Assembly: GCA_963281155.1 (NCBI GenBank)
Contig: CAUJLY010000006.1
Span: forward strand, 2,046,001-2,110,000
DNA: 64,000 bases
Source: Rhabditophanes sp. KR3021
Lineage: Eukaryota; Nematoda; Chromadorea; Rhabditida; Alloionematidae
Direction: 5' to 3'
In this document: one piece after another, positions 11,302 through 22,500 of the stretch
Position numbering within the stretch: position 1 is the first letter of the stretch
Layout: every line of letters begins with the position of its first letter
Program-made: the position numbers and the translations under genes
The notes under the pieces: generated by a model
What the model saw: the letters and a program-made list of their open reading frames with translations, nothing else
What the model was told of the DNA's origin: nothing
Databases searched by the model: none

Positions 11302-12228
11302 TCAAATCCATGCTTTTCCGAGGGCAATAAAATGATGCTCTTGTTCGATCTTTTTGAGTTGGCGTATATCGTAAGCTTGTACGGCTATTTTCTTACGTTT
11401 AAAGAGTTGTATAATTTTTATCAAAGGATCTTTATTAATATAAAACCCAAGTACACCATAAGTACTTGTGGCATCTCTAATAAAATAACCGAAATTGACT
11501 GCAATTAAAAAAAGAGGCACAGGCCCATAAACGTAAATTGCTATCTCAACTACTACTGAACTTATAATTTGAGCTATGCTAATTAAAAATAATAAACCTG
11601 ACGTTCTTTTAATTAATGCCACATTTTGATGAATTTCAAACTTTTCTGACAATGCTTTTATTTTGGCATTTGGAGATTGAAGCAACTTTTTGTTCTTCCA
11701 ATAAAGCCAATAATAAATTAACGGCACAGGTATGTCCAAGATTGAAAAAATTGTTGTAATGATGAGTGTTGACAAGCCTGGAATAAATTTGGTGTAATTC
11801 AAACCAAATGAGAATAATAAAAATATTAGGCACAGCATCATTAGCAAAGTTATATGGCGTATATTTTCGTATCTAGTCCTTTTAATGGTTACAGTTATTC
11901 TTTCAAACAAAAGTATTAATAAGGCGAAGCGAGCATCGTTATTGAAAGCTGTGCGGCATGAATTCGAGACACTTTTGAAATCTAAAAGGATTTCCCTTAC
12001 TTTGACTGATGCATACATTTCATAAAGAACAATTGAACTGAATAAAATGTTGGATAGGGCTCTAATAAAGATAGCCACTAAGAGCCAAATTGTACATAGG
12101 CGAAAATGAATGTGCCATAATCTGGTTTTGATCAACAAAATTAAAGCAGGAGTGAATGATAGTATGAAAACAGATGCTCCTACAATTGTGCCAACATAAG
12201 ACGCCCTTAAATAGAATTGTTCGTCCAT
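11302..12228 (-). CDS. Seven-TM chemoreceptor-like GPCR (Sre/Srab-type)
   Basis: A single open frame encodes about 308 aa from ATG 12228 with seven hydrophobic segments, beginning YVGTIVGASVFILSFTPALI. After TM3 it reads LLFERITVTIKRTRYENI, which resembles the ER...YE signature of the nematode Sre/Srab serpentine receptors. The long TM4-TM5 region, a basic loop (WKNKKLL) before TM6 and a C-terminal tail with NKDPLIKIIQLF also fit. The role would be chemosensation in amphid or other sensory neurons. The open frame continues upstream of ATG 12228 to a TTGCAG acceptor near 12283 (residues PFECSKYCYIELN), so an upstream exon could add an extracellular N-terminus. Subfamily is inferred from a short motif only. 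Confidence 0.75.
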   Translation of the reverse strand: MDEQFYLRASYVGTIVGASVFILSFTPALILLIKTRLWHIHFRLCTIWLLVAIFIRALSNILFSSIVLYEMYASVKVREILLDFKSVSNSCRTAFNNDARFALLILLFERITVTIKRTRYENIRHITLLMMLCLIFLLFSFGLNYTKFIPGLSTLIITTIFSILDIPVPLIYYWLYWKNKKLLQSPNAKIKALSEKFEIHQNVALIKRTSGLLFLISIAQIISSVVVEIAIYVYGPVPLFLIAVNFGYFIRDATSTYGVLGFYINKDPLIKIIQLFKRKKIAVQAYDIRQLKKIEQEHHFIALGKAWI

Positions 12229-13110
12229 ATTAAGCTCAATATAACAATATTTCGAACACTCAAAAGGCAAGCAATAATACTGCAAGATTGAAGGTATCTA
12301 ATGAATTAATAATTGGTTGTTGTGTTAAAATAAAGTTCAACGAGTGAACTTTAAATAGTGAAATAATGACAAATAGTTATTTAAAATGATCTTTAAGGGA
12401 TGAAGTTATGTGGAATTAGATCTTAAATGCCAAAGTTTCCATTTCCCTATTCAAATAATGTGTATGTCATTGCAGGTACATAAAGATTGTTCAGGTGCAA
12501 GTTGCTTTACCTTAATAGTACTTGGCATTTCAGAGAAAGATTCCTAAATATAAATAGATTTAATTTAGGCAATTTGTGTAAGTTTAATGATAAATTATTC
12601 TTTAATAAAAATTAATAAGTTTGAAGTTTAAGTGTTATATATGACGCCTAAAAATGTAATTTGTAATAAATTTTGTTGTAATTATTGTAATTATAAAAGT
12701 AATGTGAAAAACAACTGTTATTGCAGGAAATGACATATTTAATGTGAAATTCAGGTGTTTTTTAAGATGAATGATTTAGCATATTTGGTTTTCCTATTTT
12801 TAAAGATTTTCGCTTCGGTGCGTATTAGTTGTGATTATGCAGTTAAATATAAAAGGATGTATATGGACGCTAATTGCGGCGTGTAATTAAATAGATAACA
12901 ATATTCATCATACAAATTATATTTTATTAATAAATACTACATTCCTTTTGATGATATTTTGAATATAAGGGCAATATAGGCGATAATTGAAGCAGTTAAG
13001 AGCTCGGTTATTTATGAGATAAGAACTTTTTTTAAAACAACTTTCCAATGCAATGATCTTATGAAATCCACGACCAAAGTGGAACCTATCAGGCACATAG
13101 TAGTTGAAAC
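12229..13110. other. Intergenic, no gene seen
   Basis: AT-rich DNA upstream of the chemoreceptor; presumed promoter region for it. No coding segment was recognised. Confidence 0.45.
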
Positions 13111-13296
13111 CTATAAAAGTTCATATAAAACCTGTAAATTTATCTTTGAGGCTAAGTGAGCTACTAACCCCGCTCCTAATTCAATTGAAAAACCGCAACA
13201 CGCATTTACATCCGTAAATTCACTTGAAATAGTTTCGACCATATAGAAACCAAACAAGGAAATTGCAAATAAAACTCCGAAAATGCCAAATACCAT
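13111..13296 (-). CDS. Possible small membrane protein, 61 aa (or first exon)
   Basis: The ATG at 13296 lies four bases after a TTTCAG acceptor, a typical trans-splice arrangement. The frame starts with a strong hydrophobic segment (MVFGIFGVLFAISLFGFYMV) followed by a short hydrophilic part containing VNACCG and a stop at 13111. A GTTAGT donor near residue 43 and acceptors TTTACAG and TTATAG soon after allow a shorter spliced version. I recognise no family. It may be a real small one-TM protein, because the acceptor and hydrophobic start agree. With so little sequence, chance cannot be excluded. Confidence 0.4.
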   Translation of the reverse strand: MVFGIFGVLFAISLFGFYMVETISSEFTDVNACCGFSIELGAGLVAHLASKINLQVLYELL

Positions 13297-13300
13297 TATG

Positions 13301-14041
13301 CTGAAATGTGCTTGTTCAAGGAATATTATATTATGTAGATTTACTGAGAAAATGCCGGATTTATAGGTGACATATAGTATAACAACTCGCCCTATAAATA
13401 TATTTTATAAAACAAAATTTTCCATTACTAAACTTTAAAATAATAATGTATGCTTAAAAATATTTTTTTTAATTGTTGAATATACCACATTTTAAATTAT
13501 AGCCTATTAATATTCAAATTTGAATATATTCTAAGGGACTAAGTAACCATATTATATCTTAATTATAGAAAAGATAGATGTAAAAATAAGATTGGTAAAT
13601 AATGTTTAAATTTGGAAATTGATGTATTTAAGTTGTTTATTAATATCAGAATATATGTAACTTAATATTGTGAAGCTTCATTAATTATATTTATATCAGG
13701 CGACTAATACCAAAAATAACCATTAGCTTAGGCGGATGATCATACACCCTATTAATAATAGTGATTGTCATAATACTATTTATTAAAACCAACTCTTGTT
13801 AGACATCATATTAACAGAGAAACTGTACAAAATATTTCTAAACAATTGCAAATCTATAAGAAGCCATCACTAAGCAATTCCCTTTTAAATGCATGTACTC
13901 CAATTTATAATAAACTTTATTTTTTGCATTAAAAGTAAAATTTTAGCCAGTACATTGGTTGCTTGACATTAATAACATTCTTTAAAAATTATATATTTAA
14001 TAAATTGAAATGAACAGCTTTTTAAAGTTTAAAAATATTTT
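13301..14041. other. Intergenic, no gene seen
   Basis: Very AT-rich stretch between the small ORF and the 3' end of the PH-actin gene. No exon, RNA gene or repeat was recognised. Confidence 0.5.
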
Positions 14042-16537
14042 TTAAAAAGCTGAGTTTTGGAGTTGATTAATAAAGTTTGAAAGTTCATTTTTGGAAATAC
14101 AGCTGCTGTCGAATTGGCAACTGGAGGCTAGGACTTGAGCTCCAAGGTAGGCGGCATGGTATCTCCACGGAGACATGTGCACTTGGACGTGGATGGTTGG
14201 GGGAACAAGTTTGGTGATTTCATTTTCGAGCCGTTCAGCTAATTCTGGGAGGAGAGATGTTCCTCCGGAAAGGTAGATATTTCTAAACAAACATTTTTAT
14301 TACTGAATTTAATTGGTGCCAACTTACTTGAATAAGGTACGTCTACTGTCAATAGGTGACAATTGAACAACATCATTAATCAATTGGTGTAAACCTTTAC
14401 CCTCAATTCCCCATTTTTTGGGTTTAAAGAGTCCCTCAGTAGCAACAAAGCGCGAGGAGTTGACAACGAAGTTAGTATGCATGTCCGGAGTTGGGTTAAA
14501 ACTGTCCAAAGACACTTGAACCTCATACGCACTCTCATTATCCCCCGTCTTCTTAACTTCTTCATCATAATCCTGTGCAATGTAACAAGTTTGCTCCATA
14601 ACATGTCTTAGGATTAAATTTTCGACGGGTCCTTGGAAAGAATAGAATCCTTTATTTGTTTCGTGTAATTTATTTCTAAGACTCTCACATATTTGAAGAG
14701 CACCATAAGGAAGATTGACAACGGCATTGTCAACAATATATCCGTCGATGACGGGGACGATGTTTAATCTCTCGCCAATGTCAACCACAACTCCCGTTGT
14801 CACATCATAACTATATAGAATAAGGCTGGGTTGTCTGGTAATGGAAACTCCGCTGAAGTATCCATCTCTAAGGAGCATCGTTAAGATGTCTCCGAAAAGA
14901 ATGGGAGGAATGTTTTGGGCCAAAGAAAGGAGGACTTTGTATTTCGTGGGATCAATCTTCAAGTCAGAGATCACTTTGTCAATGCAAGCTCTAAGGACAG
15001 TCTTGTTAATCTTGTATTTCTCAACGGCTGGATCCGTATTTGGAATTGGTTGGTGGAGAATGCCATTGTGTCTGTTGTGAGGGCTGTAAGCTTCATGTCC
15101 AACAACAATACTTCCATCATTCTTGATGCATCCAACAGCTGGGAAGAATGATTGTGGGAGAGATGGTTCTTTAGTCAGAATACCTCCACGAATTGAACAT
15201 GACCCCAACTCCAATATAACAACATTTTCAGTTGAATGGCTGATATGTTTAGCTACAGGTTGAACATAAGCATCCAAGATACTAGAAGCAGAATGACTGA
15301 TCAAAGCTTGCTTCCACTTTATCAAATAAATCAAGTGGAGCTCTCAATGTAACCTTAGCCTTTTCCCTGCCTCCGTGAATATAAAAAGTTCCTTCATTTT
15401 TGTCATATTCCATATCTGTTCCAGCAAGTGAAATGTCTCCTTCTGGATTTTTATCATCATAATGAGAAGCATACCATGTCAATCTCCCTTCCTTTGTTTT
15501 GAAGTATTTTGGTTTCCAATTTTTCTCTAATTCAGGAATTAAATTCAAATCCAAGTTGGGAACTTCGAGATGACCTGCAATGTTGATTAATAAAATGCAG
15601 AATAAACTTTAAGTATTTTAAATTAATAAATGTAATATTTTTTAAAATGTTTAACTTTTTCATCTTGGAATAATAGTATTAAATAAATCGTTTTATATTA
15701 ATCAAAGATGTCAATAGCATTCTAGGACTCTGTATTTTTAAAACTTGAACTTTGACTGAAACATATTAACTTAGATGATGATATCACAGCTAAATTTAAC
15801 TCTCGCCAATAGTTCATTAAGGCTTTGAACTAAACATTTTAAGTTTAGTTACAATTTTTTACGTGTCATATTTACGATCAAATTTAGCCTATCTTAATCA
15901 TTCTTCTTATTATTTGGGTGCTACAACATTGCCTCAAACTGGTGTTTATTTTAATCTATCATGGAAGTTAACCCATCCCTTCTTGACTTTGATTCTGATT
16001 GGGACTTTAATCTCAAGTGGTTGCAACCATTTGACGACAAAGGACGGTTCTTTCATAAAGTAGTTACTGCAGAGGAAGAGTTATTTGTTGTGAAGAAAAC
16101 GTATCTCTCAAAGGAAATAGCTGAAAGTGTAGAATGCATATTAGTTAATGCACTTCGTGGACAAGTAACCAACTCTGATTCAGGCAACTCTTCCCTTGAT
16201 TTTGTTAGTCAAATGAACCCAACAAGAAACAGAGAAGTTGCCCAATTAATCTTAAAAACCTCCATTTAGTGATCGTAAAGGACGTACAAAATACCATCTT
16301 AAGTATTAATCCTTTGGCGTATTTTGAACTCCCAATATTGTGAACATAATTAATCAATATGTCCTTTAACAAATCCATGCAACATATCTGATACTTTTAA
16401 TTTTTGTTTTTTAATATCTTAAATAAATGCTTCTGCTTACTGAAAAAAGAAAATGATTAGTTAAAAGAAAAGATAGATTAAACCTTACCCTTCCATATTG
16501 CTGAAGCGGTTTCTTTTGGATTCCTTACGAGCTTCAT
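14042..16537 (-). CDS. PH domain fused to an actin-like (Arp-type) domain, with a one-base frameshift
   Basis: Exons 16489-16537, 14328-15574 and 14042-14282 give about 511 aa once one extra base is discounted. The ATG at 16537 follows an in-frame TAA and a TTCAG acceptor at 16545, so it starts its own protein. Residues 15-105 look like a PH domain: IWKGHLEVPNL, NWKPKYFK, GRLTWY, and the terminal-helix Trp in KWKQAL. Residues from about 130 to the end are actin-like: phosphate-1 ELGSCSIRGG, phosphate-2 DIGERLNIVPVIDGY, adenosine motif YLSGGTSLLPELAERL and a C-terminal SPWRYHAAYLGAQVLA. The Asp of the first phosphate loop is Glu, and the second loop is also diverged, so ATP hydrolysis may be lost. 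At 15317 one extra G breaks the frame between LFDK and WKQAL. I cannot place it in a named Arp class. Confidence 0.82.
15961..16269 (+). CDS. Unknown 102-aa protein nested antisense in an intron
   Basis: An intronless frame from ATG 15961 to stop at 16269 lies wholly within intron 1 of the PH-actin gene, on the other strand. The protein starts MEVNPSLLDFDSDWDFNLKW and is mixed and hydrophilic, without signal peptide or membrane segment. It contains FFHKVVTAEEELFVVKKTYL and a C-terminal REVAQLILKTSI. Composition is protein-like, with balanced acidic and basic residues and Trp/Asp clusters, which argues against chance in such AT-rich intron sequence. No family is recognised. Confidence 0.5.
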   Translation: MEVNPSLLDFDSDWDFNLKWLQPFDDKGRFFHKVVTAEEELFVVKKTYLSKEIAESVECILVNALRGQVTNSDSGNSSLDFVSQMNPTRNREVAQLILKTSI

Positions 16538-16578
16538 AATTTACCTGAATTCAAAAATGAATGCGAAATCACATAACA

Positions 16579-19500
16579 TCAACTTACCTCATAAAGACTA
16601 TCAATCAACTTGACAGGGTCCCAATTGTGCAAAACACTATGTTCCCCCTTATTCAACAATTCATTACAAAAGTCTGAATTGACACTACTAGTTGAAGAAT
16701 CTCTAAGATGCGGCATAACTGATCTAAAAAGGTCTGGTCTGATGAGAGGAATGGAACCTTCTAATTTTATTGTGGATCTATCTGAACTGATGGATAAACG
16801 TCCGAAATGTTTACTTGAATCGTAAATAGTCTCTTGGGTAGAGTATTTGGCGTGTTGGTCTTGGAGATAATTTGACTTTCTATTTTCTCGATCCGAGTTT
16901 CGGCTGGTGTTGGAGGAGTGGATGTGTTTGAATACTTTGGAATTTCTGAAGTCGTCTAAGGATTCTTCAGTACTGGAAGCAACGGAGCCTTGGCTTTTTA
17001 GAGGCCTTAATTTGACTGTTTGGAAAGGTTCTGTCTTGTTGGTAGAATTTTCTTGAGCGTAATCCGAATATATTTTACTACTCAAATAATTCTTTTTCTC
17101 AGGTTGACCTTCTGTCTTGTCACAAAATCTAGAAAACAATAGATTGTAAAGATAATTGTCTCGGTGATGTATAAAGGGGGTAATTGGAAAAAGGTGTTAT
17201 TATAAGTACATAGATCTCCCCAACAATGTTCAATGACAATATATCAAACTGAATTGATGGAACAACTTTCAAAGAGCGTAATTAGATATCCACTGAACAA
17301 AATAATACCGTCAATTGAGAAAAAGTAAATTTATACATTTACCATGATTGCTAACAAAAAATATACGGAATGACTAATAATGTTTATAGCTGGTGGATAT
17401 TCTCTCCAATGATAAAGGCTTAGCTAAATAATATACTAGAAAATTGTTATATATTTCCCTTTCAGTTATTATCACACACAATATTATATTACTGAACTAT
17501 CAAAAAATGAATAAAAAATAAGGAAAACGATTGGTAGGTTGGCGTAGGCAATAATTGACACCAAAATAAAGTTAAATATTCACAAAATAAATAATGCGTA
17601 AATTTTGTCGAACATTGGTCAAGTTGATTTTTAAGTTTATATGATATGATGGATAGCTTGTCAACTCTTAAATTTATAAATAGACCTTTTATGACACAAC
17701 ACTCTTCATGATGATAACGGACTTTTATATCCATTAGTTAATAAATCTAAATTCAATTCATTTATGTAATTTAATCCCACTACAAAATTAAATAATATAT
17801 AAACTGGTAATAAAAGCCTAATTTTAAAACAATCTGATTAGTTTAATAGCTCAAAAGTTACCAGACAAAGTTGGTGTGTCACGAACGGGCACTTTCTGCA
17901 AAAGTATTACATTTTTTACAGCCTCAAGTACACTATTAATAGTTATTAATGATCGATTCTGCACCCTTCAATCCGCACTATTTTACACTTACTTGAATAT
18001 GTTTAAAATCAAGCAAACAAAAAACCTATCATAAAAGTTGATGGGCTTTTCCAAAAGCAAGAGTATCAACAAATACTTCCAGGACATTCCGACAAAAAGC
18101 TGTTTGCTATATATTCAAGTCAAAATATATAATACATTTTTTGTGATAGGAGAAACATATTTAAAGCGAGCGAAATAAAGTAGATCGATGCCTATAGTCT
18201 TTTAATAACCACAAATTTAATCTATAATGTGGATATCTAATATGTACTAGAGGTATATATACACATAAACATAATAAGAAGAACGGGAAGGATGAGATTT
18301 GGTAGTAAAACGTATTTGTGGTGAATGATTTTTGTTGTGTCTGGTATGTTATTAGTCAACAATATATTATTTGATGTCCTTTTATATTAAAAATAAATAG
18401 CATGTTAAAAGACAAGCTTAGCAACCAAAATAAAAAGGTTTACACCACCAATTCATATTGATAAAGCAAGCTTAACATTTATATGCAGATAGGGTATAAA
18501 GAAGAATGGCCAAGACAATTGGTCCTAGGACTGGCTACTAATAAAGATGGTACGACCAAATATATACACTTTTGGACATTGAGGATATGGCGGTGGTTGG
18601 GATGGAAAATGAAGTCTCTTTGAGATAACAAAAAAAGCTGGACCCCCTAGAAGATGGGTAAAATTTCTATAAATGTTCACATGCGAGAGAGAGATGCCGC
18701 CTATCCATTTTAAAAATGATGAGACATTGAAAGTATAAGAAGCATGGTCAAATAGTAACTCGTACCGCTATTACGAACCTTATAAATATGTCTCCTAAAA
18801 GTAATAAAGGTCTTTTTTGGCTGATGAATAGAAAAGCCCACATATAATACGCATTTTTACGTACAATCAAAATACACTTTTCTTTATCCTCAATAATTAT
18901 TTAAAAGTAACTCACCACCCCACACCATGGACCTTAACTACCAGTAAAAGTTAGCTTAAAAGCTTTATTAAAAATTGATGGTAAGATATATTGCAAAAAT
19001 GCGGCTACTTGAAGATTTTCAAATATTAAAGCAGTGTCTAATGTGATTTACGAAATATTTACTAAACAAAGTACCAAATGTTTTGAAAACAAACAGAAGA
19101 TGATGTATGCGACATAAGAAAAATAATGTTTATTCAAAAAAAGTAAAAACATAAACACTTTTGCCTCTAATAAATTTTGCAAAGATATTTGGTTTGTTTT
19201 TAATTTTTTGACACTAAATCAAAATGTAATATGTTTATGAGACAATAAAGTTGATGTTTTTTGTAAATACGGAACTTCTTTCAAAACATTCAATCTAATA
19301 AAGAACCAAAAATGCAAAAGAGGAAATGTTTTGGTTTGGTAAAAAAAGTAGGATCCGCTTTTATAAATAGACCTAAAAAGTTAAACGATATCAAGTGAAC
19401 TAAATAGTTAATTGAAAGTGTTTCGATAGAATAAACATATCGCTGAAGCAGCATATAAATAAATGTGTGTATAAATGAATACTCGATTTCTCGGTTAAAT

Positions 19501-22500
19501 AATATAAAGATAAATTGTTTAAGAGTGTATATTGTCATTTTTTGGGTAAAATTTGAAGGAAGGCCCAAAAAGATCGCGTTCCTCGTCAATTTCTTTTAAC
19601 ATGTTATAAAAATTAAAAATTTAAGGCAGTTGAAATCGAAGAAAAATTAACCACACCCGTTCTATTTATTTATATCATTGACTTTTACTAATTTTTTAAA
19701 TGTAGTTAGCTTTTGTATATACTCGAGGACAAGACGATCTTTCCAGATACCATGGTGTATCAATTAAAAAAATGTAATGTCAAGTCAAATTTATTGTCAA
19801 CTGCTGTTCTGACACAACAACAATGATTGGGAAAAATAAATACTCTGGTGATAGTTAACTTATGAAAGGGAGAAATGTGTGTTTTACTAGCTATGTATAT
19901 TATCAAGGTCGTCCAATATTTGTGGTAAATCTCTTATATTTTTTTGTATACTAGACGTCATCAAATAATTGTTTATAAGCAATAAACTTGGTACGATTTT
20001 GTATAGATTATTTTTGTTGTTTAAGCTTAAATTTTTAACTATTTAGTTTAGAAGCTTTATATTACTTCCAAATTTACTTACTTAATACTAATGGCATTTG
20101 AAAAGAAAAATTATTTGTTGATAGAAGTGTGACAATAAGAGCTAGAAAAGTAGAGATGGTAATTTTGTTTTTGGTAAAATTACTTTGATATTGTATTGTT
20201 CCCTTTAAAATCAAAAAATTGCCTTACAAAGGAACTCTAAGCACATAACCGTCAACATAAAATCAACAAGTAGGGTCTCTTTGACACCGAAAGATCTGAA
20301 TATTAATAGTGAAATTATTTATATTATCCACTAATAAACATAAATCAACAATTTAACGTATTCTATTGGAATGCGTTGATATTATTGAATGCTATATAAA
20401 ACCAACAACAATCAAAATTGGATAGACGAATTAATAAAAAGGCATTGACAAACATAGTTAGGAGGATAATGATGGTCCATGTGCAGTGTAACTGTTTCTT
20501 ATGGTTCAATGAGTGTGATGTATACATTGGACACAATTTTTGCAATTACATGTTATCATAATGAGAATATAAGTAGTATTAACGTTTTGGCGACACACTA
20601 AGTAATATCAAGATATGGGTTCTAAGATAAGCAATATCAGTAGATGTTACCAAAAAGAAACATTAGGAAAGACATTATGTTGGCTCTGTTCAAAAAGAGG
20701 TAAGGAGAGTGTTGATTTTAATGAAAAGTTAAACTTACTCAATTCGTTTGATATCAATACTTTTTTCGTATTTATCAAAGTTGTCAATCGTTGAAGAAAT
20801 TGATAATTCGGGGTGATTGCTATCAGGGGTGCTGGAAGTAAATTAAATTGATTAAAATTGACAAATTAAATTTATAAGGGTATAATGAATCAAATGGTGC
20901 AAAATAAATAGCAAGCATTATTGTGTATTTATGACAGTCTAATTTGAATTAACAAGTCTTTATCCATACGATAGTGTTATCAACAATTTTAAATGTTTAT
21001 ATTCTTAAGATAAACAAATTTTGTTGGTAACTTTTGCTGAATAAAAAACTAATTTGTCTTTTTACTGAATTCAAAGTTCGTTAACCACAGTTTGAGCTTC
21101 ATTTTGGGGTAAAAAATGATTTTTAAAAGTTATTTGGCTTTGCACATTAAAAACAAATAAAAATGTTGAGTAGGATCGTTAAGACACTTCAACGCAATTT
21201 GAAAGAGCAAAAAAAGAGGAAAGCAGTCATAAAAAGAAATTTAACATAAAATATGCAAAATTTATTTAAAGGGCAATAGACTTAAAAAAGCGATCGTTTT
21301 TTACCTGTTTTGACTTCTTTCGTATTTGGCAGGACCATTAAAAGTTAACTTGCTATAAGGAGAAGACATGTCGGGTGTCTTTGAGGTTGGCAAAGCTGGG
21401 GGAACCTTTTCAGTCTTTTGGCTTCTTTTGTTAAAGAATGAAGATTGAGTACTAGTGTTGGAAGTTTTGAATTTAATTAATTCATCATAGTCTTCACGAA
21501 CAGATATCGGTACTGGTTTGGGGTAGCCTTTGCCTTCTGTGAATGAGCCTACTCTCTTGGGCTCGACATCTGGATTTAGTTTAATTAGTTATTTTAAGAG
21601 GATACTTACGTTTGATTTGTTGTGGTTGCGGTGAATCCAAATTAGTTTTGTTAACTATAGTTGTCTTGATGACACTTTCTCTGCTAATTGGTCTGATTTC
21701 ATCGAAATTGGAAGGTGAAGGACTTTTGGTAATTTTTTCATATTTACTGGTAAATGTATTTATTGACGAATTTGCAAAAACAGATTTGTAATTGTTGTCT
21801 GCTACTTCCACAGATGGTGCAATTTTCCTGGCTGGAACAACAGGCTTTTCCTCATGGTGTATGTGATGCTCATGATGTACGACATTGACAGGTGAAAACG
21901 AAACAGTCTTAATAGGAATTGGTTCAATGTGTGTCTCAATGCGACGGTGTGGTTCATGCTCTTGTCTAATAGTATTGCTACCATAATTAAAAGTTTTATG
22001 ATCCTGGTTATCATATGACTCCCCCAAATTACTATAATGATTTTGAGAGCTACTTCTGTAATGATGACTATCAACTACTCTAATTGAGCCTGAACTTCTG
22101 TATATTGAGCTTTGAGATACTGTTGGATGCTTTTTGGCCAAAGAGTTGCTTTGGTAATGACTACTCTTAGACTTTTTCAAATACCCTTCTTGTGAAGAAG
22201 AACGGTTCTTTTGCCAATCTGCAGATAAAGAAGACTGGGTTCTGCCCGTATCAATAGGAAGATTGTAATGATCTGATTTACGACTTTGCCTGTCAATACT
22301 GTCTAAATAAACATCACTAGATTTGGAGCGCCCATGGTGATGTGCTGATTTATTCGAACTTTCGAAAACAGCCTTGCTCTTAGATTCATCTTTTACTTTG
22401 TAATATTCCTTAATAATTGTGGTCTTTTCAATAACTTTGTATTTATTACCGAAATCATCCAAGATATATTCAGCACTTTCATTATTTTCAACTGGAGGTA

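Noticed and set aside
16401..16440. Possible alternative terminal exon after TTTTTTCAG (minus strand)
   Set aside because: It would end the upstream protein in another frame with only about eight extra residues (KQKHLFKI...). The simpler readings, a stop at 16579 or splicing into the PH exon, explain the region better.
17862..17895. 34-nt segment bounded by TTTTGCAG and GTAACT (minus strand), reading KVPVRDTPTLSG
   Set aside because: It was considered as a mini-exon of the large disordered-protein gene, but the flanking exons join in phase without it, and including it creates a frameshift and stop. It may be a chance or rarely used exon.
19290..19589. 99-codon minus-strand open frame rich in Phe, Ile and Tyr
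   Set aside because: Composition is that of AT-rich random sequence. It lies in an intron, with no start or splice context.
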